The position numbers were made by a program, and so were the translations under genes. The notes under the pieces are model-generated. The model worked only from the letters and a program-made list of their open reading frames with translations. It was not told where the DNA came from and made no database searches. Positions 1 to 6,231 of a stretch of DNA of 8,239 bases are shown piece after piece (position 1 is the first letter of the stretch; each line of letters begins with the position of its first letter). Source of the stretch: Atribacterota bacterium (GTDB taxonomy: Bacteria > Atribacterota > Phoenicimicrobiia > Phoenicimicrobiales > Phoenicimicrobiaceae); contig DAOUWX010000072.1 in assembly GCA_030666935.1 (NCBI GenBank), forward strand, positions 1-8,239, given 5' to 3'.

Positions 1-213
1 CCAATTTATGATTTCTCCATCAAGATAAATTTCTCCCTTGGTTATTTCCTCTATGCCGGCAATCATCCTAAGAGTGGACGATTTGCCACAACCCGAGGGT
101 CCTAATATAGCCAAAAGCTCCCCACTTTTAAGAGATAAGTTCAAATCTTTTACGGCTTCTACAGTTCCTTGCACGTAGTACTTGTATACGTTTTTTAATT
201 CTAATTTTTCCAC
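1..213 (-). CDS. ABC transporter ATP-binding protein, MalK/UgpC-like, N-terminal part (cut by left edge)
   Basis: Only the first 71 residues are in the window; the frame is open through base 1. It would be a cytoplasmic ATPase energising an ABC importer. Residues 38-45 form Walker A (GPSGCGKS), preceded by the usual beta-strand segment LLAILG and followed by TLRMIAGIEEITKGEI, typical of the MalK/UgpC class. The Q-loop, signature and Walker B lie outside the window. The start is GTG at 213, chosen because AGGAGG (221-226) sits 7 bases upstream and the first residues (MEKLELKNVYKYY) fit the family N-terminus. It starts 11 bases after the stop of the preceding ATPase gene, so the two are surely cotranscribed and probably form a heterodimer. 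The ATPase class is clear; substrate specificity cannot be read from this fragment. Confidence 0.9.
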   Translation of the reverse strand, partial: MEKLELKNVYKYYVQGTVEAVKDLNLSLKSGELLAILGPSGCGKSSTLRMIAGIEEITKGEIYLDGEIINW

Positions 214-220
214 AATTTTG

Positions 221-226
221 CCTCCT
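221..226 (-). promoter_or_regulatory. Ribosome-binding site deciding a GTG start
   Basis: The minus strand reads AGGAGG here, 7 bases before the GTG at 213. It overlaps the TAG stop of the preceding ATPase gene (225-227), which suggests translational coupling of the two ATPase genes. Confidence 0.75.
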
Positions 227-1322
227 AGAAAATTCTATTTCCCGAAATAGCATCGAAGAAATCAAGTTTCTCCTCTTTAAAATCTACGGATATCTTATCT
301 CCCAAAGACGCTTTAAAGGATTTTTCTTCCCTAATTCTAATAATGGTATTATTCAGCTTAATTGAAATTATATTATAATGTCCTGCAATTTCACTCATGT
401 ACACTTCTGTGTTGAGAATTTTCGCATTTTCCTTTTGTTTTAAATAACAATGTAAATCAAAAGGTCTTATCCCAATAATTAATTTCTCTTGATTAATTTT
501 TGATAAAAGCTCATCTGCCAAAGATTTCGATAAAGATATGGATACATTGCCAATCTGGAAAAAATATTGTCCCTCTTTTGCTTTTAAAATTCCTTCGATT
601 AAATTTGTGGGGGGATCTCCCAATAAATTTGCTACAAAAATATTCGCTGGCTTGTTGAAAATCTCTTGCGGGGTACCAATCTGCTGAGTAACTCCTTTAT
701 TTAGAATAAGAATTCTATCACCCAGGGAGAGAGCTTCTCTGAAATCGTGGGTTGCATACAGTATATTCATTTTGCGTATATGTTGAATCCTCTTAAATTC
801 TCCCCGCATTTGATATCTTAATTTTGCATCTAAATGAGCTATAGGTTCATCCATTAAATATTCATTTGCTTTTTTTACCAATGACCTGGCTAAAACTGTC
901 CTCTGTTTCTGACCTCCACTGATCATTGAAGGAAATCTTGAAAGGAGTTCTTCAATTTGTAAAACACGAGCAATCTCTTTAATCTTCTTATCGATTTCAT
1001 CTTTAGGTAGATTTATAGCCTCCAATGGTGAACTAATATTTTTATAAACAGTTAGATGTGGGTAAAGGGCATAATCTTCAAAAACCATAGAAACATTTCT
1101 GTCCTTAGGTTCTAAATTGTTTACTAACTTGTTTTTTAGAAATATTTTTCCCTTTGTAACCTCTTCTAACCCGCTGATCAATTTAAGTGTGGTGGTTTTC
1201 CCTGCTCCTGAAGGTCCGAGGATAACGAATAGTTCTTCTTCTTCACAGGAAAAATTTAAATTTTTAATAGCTTCATTTTTTCCATAGTTTTTATAGACAT
1301 TTTCTAATCTTAAAACTTCCAT
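225..1322 (-). CDS. ABC transporter ATP-binding protein, MalK/UgpC-like, with Glu in place of the Q-loop Gln
   Basis: A complete 365-residue cytoplasmic ATPase of a carbohydrate- or glycerol-type ABC importer. Walker A is GPSGAGKT (36-43), the signature is ISGGQ (134-138), Walker B is YLMDE (155-159), the D-loop follows at 163-165 (HLD), and the switch histidine is H192 in YATHD. From about residue 235 a C-terminal OB/TOBE-like regulatory domain follows, as in MalK and UgpC; total length fits that family. The Q-loop is unusual: MVFEDYALYPH has Glu82 where Gln is normal. The segment TVYKNISSPL resembles ATPases of two-ATPase importers such as the rhizobial GlpS/GlpT pair, which I recall from family knowledge. 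The ATG at 1322 has AGGAGG (1328-1333) 5 bases upstream. It follows the AllA-like gene by 15 bases and precedes a second ATPase by 11, so all three are one transcription unit. Class is secure; substrate is unknown. Confidence 0.93.
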   Translation of the reverse strand: MEVLRLENVYKNYGKNEAIKNLNFSCEEEELFVILGPSGAGKTTTLKLISGLEEVTKGKIFLKNKLVNNLEPKDRNVSMVFEDYALYPHLTVYKNISSPLEAINLPKDEIDKKIKEIARVLQIEELLSRFPSMISGGQKQRTVLARSLVKKANEYLMDEPIAHLDAKLRYQMRGEFKRIQHIRKMNILYATHDFREALSLGDRILILNKGVTQQIGTPQEIFNKPANIFVANLLGDPPTNLIEGILKAKEGQYFFQIGNVSISLSKSLADELLSKINQEKLIIGIRPFDLHCYLKQKENAKILNTEVYMSEIAGHYNIISIKLNNTIIRIREEKSFKASLGDKISVDFKEEKLDFFDAISGNRIF

Positions 1323-1337
1323 TCTTGCCTCCTAAAA

Positions 1338-1835
1338 TTATTTTGTTAGAACGATTTTTACTTTTTCTGGAAGATCCACTATCTCCAAATCTTTCTCTAC
1401 GGTAGATTTTTTGAGAAGAAGGATGAATTTCATTTCAGGAGTAAGAGTGAAGGGAAGCCAATGCCATACTCCCGGGGCCAAGAAAAAGGAAGCAGTACCA
1501 TCTATCCAAAAAGCTTCAATAGAACTTATATCCGGAACATTTTTGTCAGGAGTTGCCGGAGCTAAACAGAAAATACCAACTCCTGATGTGGGTATAAAGG
1601 TCTCTAATGCGTATTTATGCCGTTCAATCTTATCCAGTGTAAATTCTCTTTCCTTTCTTTTGATTTCTAAAAATCCTACTGTACCCTCTTCGCCTAACTG
1701 TGAAATATCAGCTACATTATGCCAGTAATTATGATTTTCTGAAAAGGTGGCAGGAGATTCTTTAAATGAGGGAACTACTATAGTGCCAAACTTGGTGAAA
1801 TTCTCCGTTGTGGGATATTTTACTTTAATTTCCAT
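1338..1835 (-). CDS. allA: Ureidoglycolate lyase (AllA) family cupin-like protein
   Basis: A 165-residue protein matching the AllA family in length and pattern. Characterised members split (S)-ureidoglycolate into glyoxylate and urea in allantoin breakdown. Seen here are ERH at 71-73, the TFIP segment at 79-82, PDISSIEAF at 101-109, and GVWHWLPF at 122-129; these align by eye with the E. coli AllA segments LERH, AFIP, PDLSTLRAF and NVWHHPLF. The N-terminal YWHN (37-40) lies where AllA has its HINNG/YHDL region. ATG at 1835 is the start because AGGAGG (1843-1848) is 7 bases upstream and the protein then begins at the normal AllA N-terminus. No signal peptide or membrane segment is visible, so it is cytoplasmic. 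It heads the ABC ATPase operon, with no other allantoin or purine genes in view. The true substrate may therefore be a different small hydroxy acid or sugar-derived compound. Confidence 0.8.
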   Translation of the reverse strand: MEIKVKYPTTENFTKFGTIVVPSFKESPATFSENHNYWHNVADISQLGEEGTVGFLEIKRKEREFTLDKIERHKYALETFIPTSGVGIFCLAPATPDKNVPDISSIEAFWIDGTASFFLAPGVWHWLPFTLTPEMKFILLLKKSTVEKDLEIVDLPEKVKIVLTK

Positions 1836-1842
1836 TTCTTTT

Positions 1843-1848
1843 CCTCCT
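1843..1848 (-). promoter_or_regulatory. Ribosome-binding site fixing the AllA-like start
   Basis: The minus strand reads AGGAGG, 7 bases before ATG at 1835. The frame stays open upstream to a TTG at 1919, but that would place this strong site inside the gene, so the shorter 165-residue protein is preferred. Confidence 0.8.
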
Positions 1849-1897
1849 AATTTCTCCTGATTTTTAGAATTATTGGGTATATTAGTAATGTTGTTAA

Positions 1898-1912
1898 TTA
1901 AAAACGCTTTAA
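1898..1912. promoter_or_regulatory. Possible LacI/CcpA-type operator (weak)
   Basis: The plus strand reads TTAAAAACGCTTTAA, with 5-base arms TTAAA and TTTAA in inverted orientation around a central CG. On the minus strand it fits the cre pattern TGWAANCGNTNNCA except at two positions. It sits about 60-75 bases upstream of the AllA-like start, a sensible operator position. In such AT-rich DNA a chance match is quite possible. Confidence 0.25.
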
Positions 1913-1974
1913 AACACAACAGTGTATTTTATTTTTAGCTGAGTTATTTAAAATTTTTTTCTTTTTAATTTATG

Positions 1975-1986
1975 TTAGATATCTAA
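1975..1986. repeat. 12-base perfect palindrome
   Basis: TTAGATATCTAA is its own reverse complement. It lies within the AT-rich gap, about 140 bases upstream of the AllA-like start, and could be half of a regulator site. It has no loop, so it is not a terminator. AT-rich composition makes chance occurrence fairly likely. Confidence 0.3.
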
Positions 1987-2220
1987 AAAAGTTAAAAATT
2001 GTAATATTTATATATATTTATTTAATAAACTGTATATTTTTCAATTTACTTGTTTTTCATCCTTTGTATATATCTATTTTTTATTACGACATATCCTAAA
2101 AAAATCTTTTTTTCAAAATATAGTTAAAAAAAAGTTATTTTTATCACAATTTTATTTAATAATACCACAAAAAAAATAAAATATAAAGTGTATGTTAATT
2201 TAAAACAACAAAGCTTTCAA

Positions 2221-3483
2221 TTATATAGATTTTGCATTTTTAAGCAGATACTTTTCAGCTTTTGTCGACCACAAACCATTATTCTTCTTTACTATCTTCG
2301 CCAATTGAGTAAATAAGGGATCGGTCTTTCCTTTCTTCTTAAAATCAGAAATTGCAGTAAGTTCCATCTCAATATTGGTATAGATCAACTTTTTGCTGCC
2401 AGATATTTTAGGAAGATTTAAAGTAGTGTTAACCACACTGTTTAATCCACCGATATGAGTAATCATAGCAGCTGGATTTATAAGATTTTTTTCCATCATC
2501 TGCAGGGATTCAATCATGTCCTGAGTATTCCCACCACTCGTTCCTACAATATGAGTCGACATATAATGTACATTATAAAAATTAAACATTGCCGAAAATT
2601 TCGGGTCAGTTGGACCTGCAAAAAAGTTCAAACAGCCATATTTAGCTAAAATTCTATCACCCTGCTCTACAACTTCTTTTACCGGTGCAAAAATAAATAC
2701 ATCATTGTATTTTTTACCTCGAGTTATTGAAATAAGATATTCTTCCGGATTTTCTATATTTTCAATATTTATATATTTTAGCTCAACCCCTCTCTTTCGA
2801 GCTTCTTCTGGAGTATGGAGTGAGGATGCCCTTTTTAATCTCAACTCATCAATATCAGTAACAACCAGTAGCTTAGGTTTTCTGTCACAGTGTATAGCAT
2901 AATCTATTGCTCCAAGACCCATCGGTCCTGCTCCGGCTAAAATTGCCATATTACCATTTTTTACTATTCCCATATTATGAATATATTTACCCTGAACTGT
3001 ATGATAAGTCGCGTGAAAAGCTCCGATTATGCAAGACATCGGCTCCGCTAAAGACCCAGCGTAAAAGGCTTCTCCTTTATATTCTAATAAACAATCCATC
3101 TCCATCACTTCATTGGGGATAATTATATAAGTGGCATCACCACCTATATAAGGATAAGAATATCCGGGAGCATGAAGACTCCCTTTATAATTTAGAGCAG
3201 TTTGGATAGCAAACTTCTGGCCTGATTTAAATTTATGTCGCCACTTTTTACCCACCTCTATAATTTCACCACAAAATTCATGACCGATTATAACCGGATT
3301 ATCTGCTATATCGGTTGGCACTCTCTTATGATTAGTTCCCTGTATAGCTGCTTTGTAAGAAGACATACAGAGACTGTCTGAAATAATATGAGCCAGTATC
3401 TCGTCATCCTTCATAGAGGGAAGTTTAAACTCCTCCAACCTCAAATCATTTTTTCCATATAATCTTACTGCTTTTGTCTTCAT
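2221..3483 (-). CDS. sorE: Zinc-type dehydrogenase, L-sorbose-1-phosphate reductase (SorE) family
   Basis: A 420-residue medium-chain dehydrogenase. SorE of the L-sorbose pathway reduces L-sorbose 1-phosphate to D-sorbitol 6-phosphate with a nicotinamide cofactor; E. coli YggP is a related uncharacterised member. The N-terminus (MKTKAVRLYGKNDLRLEEF) and the blocks DSLCMSSYKAA, GHEFCGE, PYIGGDATY and EVMEMDCLL match that family as I know it. Probable catalytic zinc ligands are C39, H68 and E69, with E147 (EPMSC) also near the site. The four-cysteine structural zinc loop is absent, as expected for this branch. The Rossmann motif is GAGPMG (184-189), followed by VVTDID, whose acidic residues suggest NAD(H). 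ATG at 3483 is preferred over ATG at 3489, since AGGAAG (3492-3497) is 8 bases from the former and only 2 from the latter. It follows the SDR gene by 28 bases. Family is secure; the exact ketose phosphate is inferred. Confidence 0.83.
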   Translation of the reverse strand: MKTKAVRLYGKNDLRLEEFKLPSMKDDEILAHIISDSLCMSSYKAAIQGTNHKRVPTDIADNPVIIGHEFCGEIIEVGKKWRHKFKSGQKFAIQTALNYKGSLHAPGYSYPYIGGDATYIIIPNEVMEMDCLLEYKGEAFYAGSLAEPMSCIIGAFHATYHTVQGKYIHNMGIVKNGNMAILAGAGPMGLGAIDYAIHCDRKPKLLVVTDIDELRLKRASSLHTPEEARKRGVELKYINIENIENPEEYLISITRGKKYNDVFIFAPVKEVVEQGDRILAKYGCLNFFAGPTDPKFSAMFNFYNVHYMSTHIVGTSGGNTQDMIESLQMMEKNLINPAAMITHIGGLNSVVNTTLNLPKISGSKKLIYTNIEMELTAISDFKKKGKTDPLFTQLAKIVKKNNGLWSTKAEKYLLKNAKSI

Positions 3484-3491
3484 TATCATCG

Positions 3492-3497
3492 CTTCCT
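3492..3497 (-). promoter_or_regulatory. Ribosome-binding site deciding the SorE-family start
   Basis: The minus strand reads AGGAAG. Its distance is 8 bases to the ATG at 3483 and 2 bases to the ATG at 3489, which favours the inner start (MKTKAV...). Confidence 0.6.
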
Positions 3498-3511
3498 AAA
3501 ATTAAAATAAT

Positions 3512-4831
3512 TTATTTCAGCATTACCTGGCCGCCGGTTACCGGAATAGCCTGACCAGTTTCATACTTTTGATCGATTAGATAATAAATTACTTTTATCA
3601 CATCTTTACCGGTACAGCCTCTCTTCATGGGAACCTTTGACTCATAAAATCTCTTCACATCTTCAATAGTTTTTGCACCCGGTACTTTTCCAGTCCTAAG
3701 ATATTGAACAAAAAGTCCATTTTTTGGATCAGCCCAAAGAGGACCTTCAAAAAAGTTTCCCGGACAAACAGAATTTACTTTTATGTTGTCATCAATAAGT
3801 TCTAAAGCAAAGCTCTGAGTAAGACCTAAGCCTCCAAACTTACTCCCTGCATAAGCACTGTTTTTATTAGAACCTTTAAGCCCGGATTTCGAGTTGATCT
3901 GAATAATATCGGTAAAATATTTTTTACTGGGTATATTTTGAAGCGCCATAACTTTAGAGGCATGTTTTGTGCAAAGAAAGTAGCCTATATAGTTTACATT
4001 AGTTACAAAATTAAAGGTGACAAGATCCATTTCCTTTACACTACCTGCCTTTAGTACCCCTGCATTACTTATAAAAATATCGATACCACCAGCTTTTACA
4101 ATAATCTCATATATCATTTTCTTAACAGAATCTTCATCCGTCACATCTACTTTTATTGCTAACGCTGTCTTTCTTTTATATTTAATATTTAGCTCCTCTG
4201 CCAGCCGGTTAGCGCTTTTAATATTAATATCGGCAATAAATACCAGGCATCCTGATTTTGTTAACTCTCGCACTATGTTCTCTCCAAAACCCTGAGCCCC
4301 TCCGGTCACTACTGCTATTTTATTTTTCACTATATTATTCCTATTTGATTTTCCATTATTACGACACTCTTCCGAACTTCGATCGTAGCCACTATCTGTT
4401 ATTATCTTTGAATTTTTTTTATCTATGCAATCTTGAGCTTCGGTGGGCTCAGATTTAATTTTTATATTTTTTAAGGCGTCTTCAAAATTATTTTTTATAT
4501 TAATCGCATTATCATAAGATTCTCCTAAGCAAAAGATACCAATATTTTCAAGAATTACAATCTTTGGTTTTTGTTTATATTTCTTAATATAATCTTTGAA
4601 CTTATCAATTGTATAAGAAATTATTTTTTCTTCGAGTTGTTCCTTATTGAGTAAATTTTGGTTTTTTACTCCTTTCAAATAAAGGGGCAAAGTCTCTTCT
4701 GATCTAATTTTATCAAAAGCAAAACCCACTTTCTTTGAATCACCTTCAAATATACTAATATTACCTTTCTCACCATCAAAGGTTAGCCCGCGTAAAAGCG
4801 GGGCAATTGTTTCTATATAAATATTTTTCAT
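3512..4831 (-). CDS. Sorbitol-6-phosphate 2-dehydrogenase-like SDR with N-terminal aldolase-like domain
   Basis: A 439-residue cytoplasmic protein in two parts. Residues 170-439 are a classical short-chain dehydrogenase: TGGAQGFG (176-183) binds the dinucleotide, D201 suggests NAD, NAG is at 256-258, and the catalytic set is S314, Y327 and K331. The blocks INSKSG, SAYAGSKFGGLGLTQS, KVPMKRG and TGQAIPVTGGQVML closely resemble sorbitol-6-phosphate 2-dehydrogenase (SrlD/SorD), which interconverts D-sorbitol 6-phosphate and D-fructose 6-phosphate. Residues 1-128 are extra; the stretch KPKIVILENIGIFCLGESYDNA (split over 88-109) recalls the last part of the class II aldolase domain in bifunctional rhamnulose-phosphate aldolase/dehydrogenases, but the metal-binding aldolase core is absent. 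A polar, probably disordered linker spans 129-169. ATG at 4831 has GGAGG (4838-4842) 6 bases upstream. The SorE-family gene follows by 28 bases, pairing two consecutive steps. The fold is certain; the substrate is well supported but inferred. Confidence 0.85.
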   Translation of the reverse strand: MKNIYIETIAPLLRGLTFDGEKGNISIFEGDSKKVGFAFDKIRSEETLPLYLKGVKNQNLLNKEQLEEKIISYTIDKFKDYIKKYKQKPKIVILENIGIFCLGESYDNAINIKNNFEDALKNIKIKSEPTEAQDCIDKKNSKIITDSGYDRSSEECRNNGKSNRNNIVKNKIAVVTGGAQGFGENIVRELTKSGCLVFIADINIKSANRLAEELNIKYKRKTALAIKVDVTDEDSVKKMIYEIIVKAGGIDIFISNAGVLKAGSVKEMDLVTFNFVTNVNYIGYFLCTKHASKVMALQNIPSKKYFTDIIQINSKSGLKGSNKNSAYAGSKFGGLGLTQSFALELIDDNIKVNSVCPGNFFEGPLWADPKNGLFVQYLRTGKVPGAKTIEDVKRFYESKVPMKRGCTGKDVIKVIYYLIDQKYETGQAIPVTGGQVMLK

Positions 4832-4864
4832 CTTTCTCCTCCGAGAAACACATTAAAAAATTAT

Positions 4865-6193
4865 TTAAAAATTTATTTCTTGGTAAACAAGTTCAGGATG
4901 TCGACTATCTATTCTACTGCCAATTTCGCTATATATCACAATCCGCTCTTTAAGTGATTTACCTTTTAAGGGATTTCTATTATTAAATAAAGCATATTTT
5001 TCATCATAATTTGTCAGTTTTTCATGGGCGATAAGAGCCCAGGTTGCTTCAATTAGATGAGCAAACTCCGGTCTCAGAATTATGACATAATTAAAAGATT
5101 GTCGTGGACTGTTTATATCCACACCGCTTATTTCCATAAGTTCATATTTTTTACAGAGTCTTTGCAAACGTAAAAGCTGTTTAAGGGTATTGCGTTGTGG
5201 CATATAAGTAATTGCCTTAAAACCTATTTTCTTTAATTCGGGAATCAGTTCCTCTAAAAAATCATCCTCAAACTTTTCAGCCTTCTTATCACCTGTGGGT
5301 GAATCAGTCACATCTCCTAAATAAGCATAGGCAGGGATAGCATTTATAGAATTACTGAATTTTACAGCCTCATATACAGATATGCACTCATCATAATCAG
5401 GTTGAATAAAAATTTTATCTAAAAAGAAGCTTTTTAATATTCCTAAAAGGTCGTATAAATAAAATTGATTATTTTCATCTAAGAGAAATTTTTTAATCTT
5501 TTCGGAAAGCACTATATCAAGATTATCTTTTAAAAATGAAATAAGTTTTTCCCCTTTTCCCGTTTTTTGAATAATTTTCCTAACAAAGGCATAAAGAATA
5601 TGACGTTCGGTAATGCTCCCGCCTTCTTTTGCCCGGGAAATATTGTAAATCTCTTTATTAAAATCAATCTCTTCCATTCCGTAATTTTTAATTAAATTAT
5701 TTAGTTTAGCCAGTATTTTTTTATTTCTCTTATTCCGGGCAATCTGTATTGGATTTAAAAATTGTTTTACTTCCGGTAACTTTGATTCAGAAACACCGTG
5801 AATAGCAATATAACCTATATTTTTAGAATCCGGATTATTCAGTTTTCTTCCTTCAACTATAGTCCCGGAAAAATTTACCCGTAATTCAAATCCTACAGCA
5901 GAAGCAATACCAATTATCTTACAAGCCTCTATCAACTCCTTACAACCGGAAACAGAATCATGATCCATAATCCCCACCGCCTGAAGACCAGCCTTCCAGG
6001 CTAAATAAGCAGTCATTGAAGGTGAATAAGGGCTAAAAGAATAGATAGTATGCACATGATTATTCACTTCTTCTGTTTTTTTGAACCGTTCTTCTTCTGT
6101 TCCTATTTCTATTAATTGATAGATTTTTTCTAATCCAAAAAGCCTGGACTTTTTATTACTGCTATTTAATTCTTGAATAATTTTATCCTTCAT
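4865..6193 (-). CDS. PHP-domain metal-dependent hydrolase-like protein
   Basis: A 442-residue protein of the PHP superfamily, which includes metal-dependent phosphoesterases, histidinol phosphatase and DNA polymerase accessory domains. Motif I is NNHVHTIYSFSPYSPS (H46, H48), motif II is GIMDHDSVSG (D77, H78, D79), E103 lies in GFELRVNF, and H132 in YIAIHGVSE. H198 in ITERHIL may also bind metal. A mostly helical stretch of roughly 150 residues (about 140-280) separates the early motifs from the C-terminal barrel strands. The last motif, expected as D-x-H, reads GVDINSPRQSF with D359 and N361, so the site may be altered. No signal peptide or membrane segment is visible. ATG at 6193 is preferred; an in-frame TTG at 6217 lacks a spaced ribosome-binding site, while GGGA is about 7 bases before the ATG, though weak. 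It lies 38 bases after the E1 gene and 33 before the SDR. Substrate is unknown; a phosphorylated sugar or polyol is a guess from context. Confidence 0.77.
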   Translation of the reverse strand: MKDKIIQELNSSNKKSRLFGLEKIYQLIEIGTEEERFKKTEEVNNHVHTIYSFSPYSPSMTAYLAWKAGLQAVGIMDHDSVSGCKELIEACKIIGIASAVGFELRVNFSGTIVEGRKLNNPDSKNIGYIAIHGVSESKLPEVKQFLNPIQIARNKRNKKILAKLNNLIKNYGMEEIDFNKEIYNISRAKEGGSITERHILYAFVRKIIQKTGKGEKLISFLKDNLDIVLSEKIKKFLLDENNQFYLYDLLGILKSFFLDKIFIQPDYDECISVYEAVKFSNSINAIPAYAYLGDVTDSPTGDKKAEKFEDDFLEELIPELKKIGFKAITYMPQRNTLKQLLRLQRLCKKYELMEISGVDINSPRQSFNYVIILRPEFAHLIEATWALIAHEKLTNYDEKYALFNNRNPLKGKSLKERIVIYSEIGSRIDSRHPELVYQEINF

Positions 6194-6231
6194 TTTTTTA
6201 TCCCGAATTGATTTCAATCTTCAATAAAATC

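Larger units (their letters stand above)
1836..2220 (-). other. AT-rich intergenic region, probable promoter/leader of the AllA-ABC operon
   Basis: About 385 bases with long A and T runs and no credible gene on either strand. It separates two same-strand gene groups that are otherwise packed with gaps of 11-39 bases, so it is the natural place for a promoter and operator of the AllA-ABC genes. On the minus strand a TTGAAA (2044-2039) precedes an AT stretch (AATAAATATATATAAAT) that could contain a -10, but no hexamer pair with good spacing stands out. A 12-base perfect palindrome TTAGATATCTAA lies at 1975-1986. I see no GC-rich hairpin followed by a T-run after the sorE stop, so termination there is not evident. 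Confidence 0.5.

Noticed and set aside
1411..1728. Plus-strand open frames inside the genes (for example 1411-1728, 4017-4295, 7991-8215)
   Set aside because: They lie opposite well-supported minus-strand genes, show no family resemblance and are shadows of those genes.
1836..1919. N-terminal extension of the AllA-like gene to a TTG at 1919
   Set aside because: The strong AGGAGG at 1843-1848 would fall inside the gene, the extension is low-complexity Asn/Lys/Ile, and the 165-residue form fits the family length.
1914..1925. ACAC-AACA-GTGT hairpin near the AllA-like leader
   Set aside because: A 4-base stem in AT-rich sequence is too weak to support as a regulatory structure.
2210..2217. AAAGCTTT palindrome just after the sorE stop as a terminator
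   Set aside because: It is only 8 bases with no loop and no GC-rich stem, so it cannot form a stable terminator hairpin.
6194..6217. TTG start of the PHP gene at 6217
   Set aside because: No properly spaced ribosome-binding site precedes it; ATG at 6193 is a better initiator, though its own site (GGGA) is weak.
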